From positions 1 through 38,395 of the forward strand of contig JASHQF010000020.1 in assembly GCA_030037695.1 (NCBI GenBank): a stretch of 38,395 nucleotides of DNA, given 5' to 3'. Source of the DNA: Thermoplasmata archaeon (GTDB taxonomy: Archaea; Thermoplasmatota; Thermoplasmata; Lutacidiplasmatales; UBA184). The notes under the pieces were generated by a model, which saw only the letters and a list, made by a program, of their open reading frames with translations, was not told the DNA's origin and searched no databases. Shown here in pieces: positions 25,095 through 32,556 of the stretch; the first letter of the stretch is position 1; every line of letters starts with the position of its first letter. Made by a program: the position numbers and the translations under genes.

Positions 25095-26081
25095 GTGCGG
25101 ACTCGACGCCTCGGTCGGCGCGGACCTACCGTCTCCGCGATCGGGCTCGGGTGCATGGGCATGTCCCAGTCGTACGGTCGGCCCGACGACCCGGAATCGC
25201 GGGCCACCCTCGATCGCGCCCTCGAGCTCGGGATCACGTTCCTCGACACCGCCGACATCTACGGTCCGTTCGCGAACGAGGAGCTCGTGGGCCGGGCGAT
25301 CCAGGGGCGACGCGAGCGAGTGTTCCTCGCCACGAAGTGCGGCCTGGCCCCGGGCGAGCCCGGCGGGCCGAACCGGGTCGACGGTTCCCCCGAGCACATC
25401 CGAGCGGCGTGCGAGGCGAGCCTGCGCCGGCTCGGGGTCCCGTCGATCGACCTGTACTACCTGCACCGCGTCGACCCCCGCACCCCGATCGAGGAGAGCG
25501 TGCGGGCGATGGCGTCGCTCGTGGCGGAAGGCAAGGTCCGCTACCTCGGTCTCTCCGAGGTCAGCGCGCGGACGCTGCGCCGCGCCCACGGGGTCCACCC
25601 GATCACGGCGGTGCAGAGCGAGTACTCCCTCTGGACCCGCGACCCCGAGGAGGGGGTCCTCGCGGCCTGTCGGGAGCTCGGGATCGGCTTCGTGCCGTTC
25701 AGCCCGCTCGGGCGGGGATTTCTCGCGGGCGGCGTCCGCTCGCTCGAAGGCCTACCTCCCGGGGACTTCCGTCGCACGCTGCCGCGCTTCTCGGCCGAGA
25801 ACCTGGACCGCAACCTCCGGCTCGCGGACGGGCTCGGGGCGCTCGCCGCAGAGCTCGGATGCCGGCCCGCGCAGCTCGCTCTGGCGTGGCTCCTCGCGCA
25901 GGGGGAGGAGATCGTGCCGATCCCCGGGACCAAGCGGCGGACGTACCTCGAGGAGAACGCGGCTGCGGTCGACCTGGTGCTCCCCGCCGCGACCCGCGAG
26001 AGTCTGGACGCCCTGTTCGCGCGCGAGGCGGTCGCAGGGGCGCGGTACCCACCGTCCTCCCAAGCGATGGTCGACCGGTAG
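25095..26081 (+). CDS. aldo/keto reductase
   Basis: A 328-residue TIM-barrel NADPH-dependent reductase. [12 protein letters not shown] is the N-terminal signature of the AKR13-like (YakC/pyridoxal reductase-type) group. The catalytic tetrad is visible: Asp and Tyr in FLDTADIYG (about 51-59), Lys in FLATKCG (about 78-84) and His in YYLHRVD (about 122-128). The C-terminal [17 protein letters not shown] (about 276-292) binds the 2'-phosphate of NADPH. I chose GTG 25095 (VRTRRLG), which matches the family start and has a TATA-like box 26 nt upstream. Substrate unknown; likely a detoxifying carbonyl reductase. Confidence 0.92.
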   Translation: MRTRRLGRRGPTVSAIGLGCMGMSQSYGRPDDPESRATLDRALELGITFLDTADIYGPFANEELVGRAIQGRRERVFLATKCGLAPGEPGGPNRVDGSPEHIRAACEASLRRLGVPSIDLYYLHRVDPRTPIEESVRAMASLVAEGKVRYLGLSEVSARTLRRAHGVHPITAVQSEYSLWTRDPEEGVLAACRELGIGFVPFSPLGRGFLAGGVRSLEGLPPGDFRRTLPRFSAENLDRNLRLADGLGALAAELGCRPAQLALAWLLAQGEEIVPIPGTKRRTYLEENAAAVDLVLPAATRESLDALFAREAVAGARYPPSSQAMVDR

Positions 26082-26223
26082 GCGACGACGACCCGCCGCG
26101 AGTCCCCCGACCCCGAGCCGCGTCGTGCCGACGGGCCCCTCGCGTCGTGGGGAGCCCGGGCCGCGTCGAGGTCCCCTCCGCGAGCCGACGCATGCCACCT
26201 CCGCCGGCGGTGCGGGGTCCCAA

Positions 26224-26231
26224 TTCATATA
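26224..26231 (+). promoter_or_regulatory. TATA element of the initiator tRNA gene
   Basis: TTCATATA, about 28 nt before the first base of the tRNA, the only AT-rich block nearby. Confidence 0.55.
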
Positions 26232-26255
26232 CGGCACCCTTCATGGCGGAGCCGC

Positions 26256-26356
26256 AGCGGGGTGGGGTAGTCAGGAAAGCGCCGGCGCTCCCGGCGCCCT
26301 GAAATCCCGACGGGCTCATAACCCGTAGATCCATGGTTCAAATCCATGCCCCGCTA
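26256..26356 (+). tRNA. initiator tRNA-Met(CAT) with a 26-nt D-loop intron
   Basis: Acceptor stem AGCGGGG pairs with CCCCGCT (26349-26355), then discriminator A; no CCA is encoded. The anticodon arm is ACGGG-CTCATAA-CCCGT with CAT at 26317-26319, and the T arm is CATGG-TTCAAAT-CCATG. The A1:U72 pair, the three G:C pairs at the base of the anticodon loop and the TTCAAAT loop identify the initiator. The D arm is interrupted by 26 nt (26278-26303). Flanking AAA bulges at 26276-26278 and 26302-26304 enclose the 4-bp helix CAGG:CCTG, followed by a 7-bp helix GCGCCGG:CCGGCGC with a CGCTC loop: a bulge-helix-bulge for the splicing endonuclease. The outer helix is weak, so the motif is of the relaxed type. 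Removal gives a normal 75-nt tRNA, the break lying between D-loop positions 20a and 21. Confidence 0.93.
26278..26303 (+). other. tRNA intron at a non-canonical D-loop position
   Basis: If both AAA bulges are cut after the second A, the intron is exactly 26278-26303. The GAAA repeat at both borders makes the exact ends ambiguous by up to 3 nt without changing the mature tRNA. Confidence 0.8.
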
Positions 26357-26366
26357 CTCTCCCACG

Positions 26367-26387
26367 CCAGCGTTCGCCTGACGTTGG
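26367..26387. terminator. possible hairpin downstream of the tRNA
   Basis: CCAGCGT, 7-nt loop, ACGTTGG, pairing with one G-T wobble, between the convergent tRNA and the sulfur operon. There is no T-run, so its role as a terminator is doubtful. Confidence 0.25.
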
Positions 26388-26450
26388 GGACGAGATCCCG
26401 GACCTAGAGACCGGAGGCTCGGGGGGCCCCGCTCCGCCGGGTACGGTCGT

Positions 26451-27599
26451 TCACTCGGTCAGGTTCGTCGTGATGATCCGGTCGAACGAGGCCGGCTTCG
26501 GGGGCCATCCGTCGGTCATGTAGGCGCGGAACCCGTCCCGGGTCGTGTCGCGGAGCGCATCGTTCGTCCTGCGCTCGAAGCCGATCGTCGTCGAGTACCG
26601 TTCGGGGGGCGGGAGCCCGTGGATCGCCCCGTAGTGCGCGGGGAACACCTCCGTGTCGTCCGGCAAGCGCAGCAGTTTCTCCGTGAGGCTCGCCCAGAGG
26701 AGGTCGACGTCTCCCGTGCCGAGGTCCGCGCGTCCGCACGACCCCGGCAGGAGCGTGTCGCCGGTCAGCACGGCCCCGTCCGAGCGCAGGCTCAGGTGGT
26801 CGAGCGTGTGTCCCGGCGTCTCGAGGACGGTCAGCTCCGCGCGCCCGTAGGGGATCGCCTCGTCCTCCGAGAGGGTCCGGTGCGGGTACTGCGCCTCGGA
26901 CCGGGTCCCGACGTAGATCGGGGCGTCGGTGCGGAGATGGAGCCGGGCGTGGCCCGAGAGGTGGTCGGCATGCGTGTGCGTCTCCACGATCGCTGCGAGC
27001 CGCAGCCGCCGGCGTCGTAGGGCCTGAAGGTACGGCGCGACCTCCCGACCCGGGTCGACGATCACCGCCTCCCGGGACGAGCGGTCGTAGAGCAGGTACG
27101 CGAGACATCCGGTCGAGACGTTCGGGAACTGCTGGAGGACCCGTCCCACGGAAGGGTCGCTCGCGTACCGTGGGATCGTAGGGTCGACGAGTCGTGCGTA
27201 ATCGTCGATCCCACCGGAGAGGAGCGCCACCTCGCTGCGGCCGGCGCGGAGCAGCAGCTCCACCGCCCGGCGTGAGGTGCCGCCGTGATGGCAGTAGACG
27301 ACGATCGGGACGTCCCGCGGGAGCTCGGAGGCGCGGGCGGGCAGTTGCTCGAGGGGGATCCAGCGATCGTCCGGCAAACGCGCGATCGCTCGCTCGGGGC
27401 GGGGCCGGACGTCCAGCAGGGTGGGGGGCCGGCGCCCGCCTACCAGCGCGGCCAGCTCGGCACAGTCGATCTCCGGGACGAACGGCCCTTCGGCCGTGGG
27501 AAATCCGTGGGCCGGCATCCTGCGGCGATGCGAGCCGCCCGCGGGGCGGGAGGACCGAAGACGGGCCCCCTGGGGCAGGTTCGCCGTACTGCCGGTCAC
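26451..27599 (-). CDS. rhodanese - ETHE1-like persulfide dioxygenase fusion
   Basis: A 382-residue protein (counted from GTG 27599). Residues 43-135 are a rhodanese domain with catalytic Cys103 (VYCHHGGTSR). Residues 145-335 are a metallo-beta-lactamase fold of the ETHE1 type: THTHADH (His208, His210, Asp212, His213), GHTLDH (His264), GDTL (Asp281) and PAHY (His322). GSCGRADL corresponds to the GCGRTDF motif of persulfide dioxygenases. It would oxidise glutathione or other low-molecular-weight persulfides to sulfite, while the rhodanese part passes sulfane sulfur. The usual order in CstB-type fusions is reversed here. GTG 27599 overlaps the sulfite oxidase stop as GTGA, showing translational coupling; ATG 27518 is an alternative start. 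Third gene of the operon. Confidence 0.88.
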   Translation of the reverse strand: MTGSTANLPQGARLRSSRPAGGSHRRRMPAHGFPTAEGPFVPEIDCAELAALVGGRRPPTLLDVRPRPERAIARLPDDRWIPLEQLPARASELPRDVPIVVYCHHGGTSRRAVELLLRAGRSEVALLSGGIDDYARLVDPTIPRYASDPSVGRVLQQFPNVSTGCLAYLLYDRSSREAVIVDPGREVAPYLQALRRRRLRLAAIVETHTHADHLSGHARLHLRTDAPIYVGTRSEAQYPHRTLSEDEAIPYGRAELTVLETPGHTLDHLSLRSDGAVLTGDTLLPGSCGRADLGTGDVDLLWASLTEKLLRLPDDTEVFPAHYGAIHGLPPPERYSTTIGFERRTNDALRDTTRDGFRAYMTDGWPPKPASFDRIITTNLTE

Positions 27600-28753
27600 T
27601 CGACCACCACCGGCACCGACTGGATCGCGTTGTTGCCGTACTGGAAGTCGTTGTCGTCGGCGCTCTCGGGCTGCACCTCACCTTGGGCATCGGCCGCCCG
27701 TGCCCGCACCACGGTCGGGCCGGGCCTCGCGGGGGACCAGCTGTACGACCAGTCGGACCAGTCGTACGGTCCCTCGCCCGGGACGAGCTCGGCCGCTCTC
27801 CACCCTTCTCCGACGTCCACGTCGACCCGCGTCACGGGAGATCCCCCGGACCAGGCTCGACCGTGGACGACCTGTCGCGGTGCCCGGGCGATGCGCTCGC
27901 CCGGCGTCGGCGTGACGATGATCGACTTCACGCGCAGACGCGTGACCGGGCGGGAGACCGCGCGGCCGTCCTGGAGTCGTCGGTAGACGTACCGGGACCG
28001 TTGGTAGTAGCCGCGGAACGGGGAGCGACGGACGGCGATCTGCGTGAGCCACTTCACCCACGCCATGCCGTACCAGCCCGGGACGACGAGCCGGACCGGG
28101 CCCCCGTGCTCCGGCCGGAGGGGCTCGCCGTTCATCCGAAGGGCGACCACCGCGGTGCCGCGGGCGGCCTCGGGCACGGAGAGGCTCCTCGCGAACGCGC
28201 GACGGCGGCCACCGACCTCACCCCGGTCGGCGCCCGAGAAGACGACCTCGCGGGCCGGGCCTCGAGGCGCGGCGTGGTCTAGCAACGTCGAGAGCCGGAC
28301 ACCCTCCCAGAGGGCGGCCCCGACCGCGCGATCGTCCCATCGGAGCTCCCCGTCGGCGGCCCGCGCGAACCGGGTGCGGCTGTTCCCCGCGCATTCGAGC
28401 GTCGCGGCGACGCGCGCCTGGGGGAGCTCCTCCAGCTCCTCGAGGGACCAGCGCCTGGGGTGCGCGACCGCTCCCCCGACCTCGAGGCGCCACGGGGTCG
28501 CAGGCTCGGCGGGCGTCGGGAAGTGGGACCGCACGAACAGCCCCTCGGCGGGGGTGCGGGCGGGGCCGAGCGCCGCGAGCGAGGTCGCCGCGTTCCCCGC
28601 GTCGACCCGAACGGGGGCGAGGGGGCCCTCGGGGGTCGGGATCGGTGCCCGGGGCCCGCGGACGGCCAGGGTCCCGCCCGCCGCCAGGTGGGGGCCCGAG
28701 CTGGGCGGGAACCTCCCGCGGCTCGGACGACGGGGCGGGCGCCGGTCGCTCAC
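27596..28753 (-). CDS. sulfite oxidase-like molybdopterin enzyme
   Basis: A 385-residue protein. The molybdenum cofactor domain (about 70-270) has the ligand Cys121 in ATLECAGNSR, followed by WEGVRLSTLLDHA and GWYGMAWVKWLTQI, all typical of the SUOX family. The Mo-co dimerisation domain follows (about 285-385: VKSIIVTPTPGERI ... WSDWSYSWSP), which separates it from YedY/MsrP. No heme domain, and no Tat signal: the Arg-rich N-terminus is not followed by a hydrophobic stretch, so it is likely cytosolic. It would oxidise sulfite to sulfate with an unknown electron acceptor. GTG 28753 overlaps the sulfurtransferase stop as GTGA. Confidence 0.88.
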   Translation of the reverse strand: MSDRRPPRRPSRGRFPPSSGPHLAAGGTLAVRGPRAPIPTPEGPLAPVRVDAGNAATSLAALGPARTPAEGLFVRSHFPTPAEPATPWRLEVGGAVAHPRRWSLEELEELPQARVAATLECAGNSRTRFARAADGELRWDDRAVGAALWEGVRLSTLLDHAAPRGPAREVVFSGADRGEVGGRRRAFARSLSVPEAARGTAVVALRMNGEPLRPEHGGPVRLVVPGWYGMAWVKWLTQIAVRRSPFRGYYQRSRYVYRRLQDGRAVSRPVTRLRVKSIIVTPTPGERIARAPRQVVHGRAWSGGSPVTRVDVDVGEGWRAAELVPGEGPYDWSDWSYSWSPARPGPTVVRARAADAQGEVQPESADDNDFQYGNNAIQSVPVVVE

Positions 28754-29619
28754 GCGAGGCCACTTCCTCGCTCGATCGGAGTGCGGACCAGGTTCCCCCA
28801 CTCCGTCCAGGAGCCGTCGTAGTTGCGGACGTCCGGGTAGCCGAGCAGGTACCGGAGGACGAACCAGGTGTGGCTCGAACGCTCCCCGATCCGGCAGTAC
28901 GTGATCACGGGCGCGGACGAGGAGATCCCCTGGGCCCCGTAGAGATGCTCCAGCTCCTCGCGGGTCTTGAACGTCCCGTCGTCCTTCACGGCCTGGGCCC
29001 AGGGGATGTTCCTCGCTCCGGGGACGTGCCCGCCCCGCTGCGCGTGCTCCGTGGGGTACTCGGGCGGGGCGGTGAGCTCCCCGGAGAACTCCTTCGGGCC
29101 CCGGACGTCCACGAGGTGGACCTTCCGTTCCTGGACCTTCGGCAAGGCCGCGCGCACGTCGTCGAGGAACGCCCGGAGCTTCGCGTCCGCCGGCGTCCCT
29201 TCGAACGTCCCCCGGGCGGGGCGCGGAACCTCCTTCGTGAGCGGCCGATCCTCGGCGATCCACTTCTTCCGGCCGCCGTTCAGCAGCTTCACGTTCTTCG
29301 CCCCGTAGAGCGCGAGCACCCAGTAGGCGAACGCGGCGAACCAGTTGTTGAAGTCTCCGTAGAGCACGATCGTCGTCGTCGGCGAGATGCCGGACCGCCG
29401 GAGCAGCTCGGTGAGGGCCTCCTGGGAGAGGATGTCCCGCCGCACCGGGTCGTTCACATCCTTGCGCCAGTCGATCAGGACGGCCCCGGGGATGTGGCCG
29501 AACTCGTAGTTCGCGGTCGGGTCGTAATCGACCTCGGCGACGCGCACGTTCGGGTCGGTGAGGTGCGCGGCGACCCAGTCGGTCTCTGCCAGCGTCTCGG
29601 GGTGGGCGTAGGCTGCCAT
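28750..29619 (-). CDS. thiosulfate/3-mercaptopyruvate sulfurtransferase (tandem rhodanese)
   Basis: A 289-residue protein of two rhodanese domains. The N-terminal domain (about 8-125) is inactive in the usual way, with GDFNNW where a Cys would be. The C-terminal domain (about 150-280) has the active loop CRIGERSS with Cys242, close to the CRIGERSSHTWF of SseA/CysA-type thiosulfate sulfurtransferases. It transfers sulfane sulfur between thiosulfate, thiols and cyanide. It is the first gene of the operon, with a TATA element (ATTTAAG) 27 nt before ATG 29619, and its stop overlaps the start of the sulfite oxidase gene. Confidence 0.93.
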   Translation of the reverse strand: MAAYAHPETLAETDWVAAHLTDPNVRVAEVDYDPTANYEFGHIPGAVLIDWRKDVNDPVRRDILSQEALTELLRRSGISPTTTIVLYGDFNNWFAAFAYWVLALYGAKNVKLLNGGRKKWIAEDRPLTKEVPRPARGTFEGTPADAKLRAFLDDVRAALPKVQERKVHLVDVRGPKEFSGELTAPPEYPTEHAQRGGHVPGARNIPWAQAVKDDGTFKTREELEHLYGAQGISSSAPVITYCRIGERSSHTWFVLRYLLGYPDVRNYDGSWTEWGNLVRTPIERGSGLA

Positions 29620-29642
29620 GATCCTACGGGGCCGCGCTGGCT

Positions 29643-29649
29643 CTTAAAT
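29643..29649 (-). promoter_or_regulatory. TATA element of the sulfur operon
   Basis: Minus-strand ATTTAAG centred 27 nt before ATG 29619, so the operon message is leaderless. Confidence 0.6.
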
Positions 29650-29856
29650 CCGGTCTATCGGTCCGTAAGAGCCTGAAGGTATTCCACGCCCGGTGCACCG
29701 CTCGGGTCCGCCCGCCAAGACGGTGGTTTCGAGGAGGATCGGGGCCGGTCCCGTCTCGGGCCCGTTCCGGATAGAGCTAGGTATTTATTGTCCGAGCTCC
29801 GACCCTGGAGGTCGACCGGCGTTCGGTGTCCCCGGCGCGGCGCAGACCCGTTGCTC

Positions 29857-30504
29857 TCAGCTTTGCGTCGGAGGAGGCGCGGCCGCCTTCGGTCGGGCCG
29901 TCCGGCGCCGCGGGGGCTTCTTCGCCTCCGTGCCCGGCTCCGCATCGGACGTGAGCCCGCCCTCCGCGGCAGGGGCCGGTCCGGCGGCTCCGGGGGTAGG
30001 GGGGGCCGGTGGGTTCGGAGCGGGCGGCGGCATCGAGGGAGCGCTCGGATCGGCCGGCCTCGGGGGGGAGGGCGGGGCGATCGGCGGCGGCGCGGACGGA
30101 GCCAGGGGCGGACTGCTCGGCGTCGGGGCGGGTGCCGGGCTGGTCACGGGTTTCGTCGCAGGCGCCCCGGGGCGGGGCGGGATCGGAACGAACTCGCCCG
30201 GACGCCACGTATGGGGCTGACGCAGGATCGTAGGGTCCTTGAGGAACAGGTCCGCGTGCCCGCAGCTTCGGCAGATCCGGGTCCCGAGCGAGAGCTCCCC
30301 GCCGGCCCGCAGCGAAAGGCTGCCCCGGCCGATCGAGCCGGTTTTCAGATTGTTGACCCAGACGAACTCGCCCGCGCCGCAGTTCGAGCAGACCGGTACC
30401 ACCGACGCCACCTGCGGGTCGGTAGGGTCCGTCGACTGGATAAAGTTCCCGCGGGGGCCCGGGGCCGCGGGCAACTCCCTTGTAATCCCAGGGATTCCGG
30501 GCAC
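29857..30504 (-). CDS. zinc-ribbon protein with long Pro/Ala-rich tail
   Basis: 215 residues if started at GTG 30504. A zinc ribbon is formed by CSNCG (about 39-43) and CRSCG (about 78-82), with a beta-rich stretch between. From about 105 a proline/alanine-rich, low-complexity segment of about 85 residues follows, ending in a basic patch (KKPPRRRTARPK). A tail of this kind may be a flexible linker for nucleic-acid or ribosome contact. GTG 30411 is an alternative start, placing the ribbon at the N-terminus; a minus-strand AACTTTATCC at 30438-30447 would be its TATA element about 31 nt upstream. It diverges from the universal stress protein gene. Function unknown. Confidence 0.65.
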   Translation of the reverse strand: MPGIPGITRELPAAPGPRGNFIQSTDPTDPQVASVVPVCSNCGAGEFVWVNNLKTGSIGRGSLSLRAGGELSLGTRICRSCGHADLFLKDPTILRQPHTWRPGEFVPIPPRPGAPATKPVTSPAPAPTPSSPPLAPSAPPPIAPPSPPRPADPSAPSMPPPAPNPPAPPTPGAAGPAPAAEGGLTSDAEPGTEAKKPPRRRTARPKAAAPPPTQS

Positions 30505-30518
30505 CGGGGGTACCGAGC

Positions 30519-30977
30519 GTGCCGTTCGCCACGATCGCGGTCGCGATCGACGGCTCCGACACCGCCCGCGCCGCGCTCGCGGAGGCGATCGTGATCGCCC
30601 GCGCGTTCAGCTCGGCGGTGAGCGTGCTCGCGGTCGCGCCGTTCGCGCCGGTCTACGTCGCCCCGAACGAGCCGTTCGTCGTCCCGCCGATCCCGGAGAG
30701 TCCGGCGCCGAAGTACCGGGAGATGGTCGACGCCGCGGTCCGCGAGGTCCAGGGCGCCGGCGTGGCGCCGGTGACCGGCACCTGCCTGGAAGGGGTCGTG
30801 GTCGACGAGCTGCTCGCCTGGCTCGACGCCCACCCGACCGACCTGCTCGTCGTCGGCTCGCGCGGGCTCTCCACCGCCCAGCGGTTCCTGCTGGGGAGCG
30901 TGTCGACCGGGCTCGTCACGCGGGCGCCGTGCCCGGTGCTCGTCGTCCGCCCGAGGCCTACGAAGCCGACGGCGTGA
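30519..30977 (+). CDS. universal stress protein (UspA family)
   Basis: A 152-residue single-domain Usp. TIAVAIDGSDTARAAL begins the fold with the conserved Asp10, and the ATP-binding signature G-2x-G-9x-G-(S/T) is visible at about 123-137 (GSRGLSTAQRFLLGS), placing it in the ATP-binding class. The end APCPVLVVRP is typical. Its role is stress or starvation response, with no defined substrate. It starts with GTG 30519; a TTGTAATC about 35 nt upstream may be its TATA element. Its 3' end converges with the L10e gene, overlapping it by 20 nt. Confidence 0.92.
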   Translation: MPFATIAVAIDGSDTARAALAEAIVIARAFSSAVSVLAVAPFAPVYVAPNEPFVVPPIPESPAPKYREMVDAAVREVQGAGVAPVTGTCLEGVVVDELLAWLDAHPTDLLVVGSRGLSTAQRFLLGSVSTGLVTRAPCPVLVVRPRPTKPTA

Positions 30978-31464
30978 CGTAGAGGCGCGTCGGCACCGGC
31001 AGTTTGTGGGCGGCGCCCCGCAGGGCCTCCTTCGCCACTCCGATCCGTGCCTCGGTCGTGTAGACGGTGAGGATCTCCGCGCCGATCGGGGCCCGGACCG
31101 CGTGGCCCACGGCCTTGCCGAAGGCGCGCCGCATCCCGTCGGAGATACGGTCCGCGCCGGCGCCCATCGCCATCTTGTGCTCGCGCAGGATCTGGTGCGG
31201 GAACCGCCGGACCTTGAGGTGGAACTCGTTCGGTGCGCCGCGCTCCAGGATCCGTACGGCCTTGATCCGTGCGGCCTCGAGGGCGATGTCGCGGATCTGG
31301 CCGGCCTCCTCCGTGCCCAGCGTGAGCGTCCAGGGGAACTTCGCCGTCAGGTTCCCCGTGTCGAACTGCGTGACACGGACCGTCGGGATACCCCCCATGT
31401 ACTCCTGCCGGGTGTACACCTGCCCCTCGATCTTGCGGTACATCCGGGCCGGCTTGCGCGTCAT
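30958..31464 (-). CDS. rpl10e: 50S ribosomal protein L10e (uL16)
   Basis: A 168-residue archaeal/eukaryotic form of L16. RKPARMYRKIEGQVYTRQEYMGG is the archaeal N-terminus (in part), and RRFPHQILREHKMAMGAGADR (about 95-115) carries the tRNA-contact loop. It is a core large-subunit protein near the A/P site. Length equals the family norm. The message probably starts 3-4 nt upstream of the ATG from a TATA-like CTTTAG that overlaps the stop codon of the pantoate kinase gene. Its 3' end overlaps the convergent universal stress gene. Confidence 0.95.
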   Translation of the reverse strand: MTRKPARMYRKIEGQVYTRQEYMGGIPTVRVTQFDTGNLTAKFPWTLTLGTEEAGQIRDIALEAARIKAVRILERGAPNEFHLKVRRFPHQILREHKMAMGAGADRISDGMRRAFGKAVGHAVRAPIGAEILTVYTTEARIGVAKEALRGAAHKLPVPTRLYVTPSAS

Positions 31465-31491
31465 GGGGCGCGGGCGAGACCCCCTTGCCCT

Positions 31492-31497
31492 CTAAAG
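31492..31497 (-). promoter_or_regulatory. TATA-like element of rpl10e inside the pantoate kinase stop
   Basis: Minus-strand CTTTAG centred about 30 nt before ATG 31464; the TAG is the stop codon of the upstream gene. Confidence 0.5.
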
Positions 31498-32463
31498 AGT
31501 TGCCGTCGCGCGCCGGGCTCCGGCGGTCTCCCCCGGGCGGCGGACGGGGCCCCGGGAGCCCGGCCCGAGGCGGGCGACGTGGGCGCCGCGGCCGCCCACC
31601 GTGGTCTCGAAGAAACAGATGCGGGCCGACCGGAGCCACCGGGTCCCGGCCGCCCAGGCCGCCTCGCGCTCGGCGACCGCGACGAAGCTCTCGCCGAACA
31701 TCGCCTGCGCGGCGACGAGGCCGCTCGCCCTCAGCCGTGCGAGCGTGGCCCGCAAGCGGGGCGAGGCGAGGCCTACCCGATCGGTGAACCGTCCTGAGCG
31801 TCGGACGAGCTCGAGGAGGTCCGGCGGGCCGCGCAACGTGAGGAGGCGGGCGGCCTCCCGTCGGAGACGGGCGAGCGTCCGCGCGCTGCCGAGGAGTCGC
31901 GACGTGGGGACGGGGGGCCCGACGACCCCGACCAGCACCCTGCCGCTCGCGCGGCGACGGACGACGCTCCCGTGAGGGGGGAGGCCCGGACGGGTGCGAG
32001 CTTCGAGCCCCGCCCCGAGGATCGCCGCGACCCCTCCGAGACCTCCGCCGCCGTAGAGATCGGCGAGGTGGGCGATCTCGATCGCCCGGGCCCGGGGCCG
32101 GCGTAGCAGGTGCGCGACCGCGAGGGCGGTGGCGAGCGCTCCGGCGGCGCTCGTCCCGAACCCCTGGCCGATCGGGACGTCGTGCCGTAGTCGCACGCGC
32201 AGCGTACCGCGCGCGCTCCCCCGGAGGCGTCGCGCCACCTCCTCGGAGATCCGCAGCCGACGCCCGTCCTCGCCGCGCACGGAGAGGAGGGAGCGGTCGC
32301 CCGGGGACCAGGTGGCGTCGGCGGTGACGCCCAGGGCGAGGACGATCCCGATCCCCCTCGAGCCGCGGGCCCGGGGATCGCGCGCCCCGGTCTCGGGCCG
32401 GACGATGCCCGTGACGTGGGCCGGCGCGAACGCCACCGCATGCCGCGCCCGGGCCCCGCCCAC
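31492..32463 (-). CDS. pantoate kinase (GHMP kinase family)
   Basis: A 323-residue GHMP-fold kinase. FAPAHVTGIVRP is the N-terminal motif and PIGQGFGTSAAGALATALA (about 98-116) the phosphate loop, both characteristic of the archaeal pantoate kinase that phosphorylates pantoate in CoA synthesis. The C-terminal GxGG-like region reads FFETTVGGRGAHV (about 285-297). The enzyme replaces bacterial pantothenate kinase, with phosphopantothenate synthetase acting next, not seen here. GTG 32463 is the listed start; GTG 32436 also fits the family start. It shares a TTATAA promoter with the divergent PAN gene and lies directly before rpl10e. Confidence 0.85.
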   Translation of the reverse strand: MGGARARHAVAFAPAHVTGIVRPETGARDPRARGSRGIGIVLALGVTADATWSPGDRSLLSVRGEDGRRLRISEEVARRLRGSARGTLRVRLRHDVPIGQGFGTSAAGALATALAVAHLLRRPRARAIEIAHLADLYGGGGLGGVAAILGAGLEARTRPGLPPHGSVVRRRASGRVLVGVVGPPVPTSRLLGSARTLARLRREAARLLTLRGPPDLLELVRRSGRFTDRVGLASPRLRATLARLRASGLVAAQAMFGESFVAVAEREAAWAAGTRWLRSARICFFETTVGGRGAHVARLGPGSRGPVRRPGETAGARRATATL

Positions 32464-32494
32464 CGCCGCCCCGGCGGCCGCGGACGTTCACTAC

Positions 32495-32500
32495 TTATAA
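32495..32500. promoter_or_regulatory. shared bidirectional TATA element, pantoate kinase / PAN
   Basis: TTATAA is symmetrical and the only AT-rich block between the divergent genes. To the left it lies 34 nt before GTG 32463; to the right, 60 nt before ATG 32557, giving PAN a leader of about 34 nt. Confidence 0.5.
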
Positions 32501-32556
32501 GCCGCCTCGCCTAGTACGGTCGCGGAGATCGACGTGGCAGGGGGCCGGGGGCGTCG

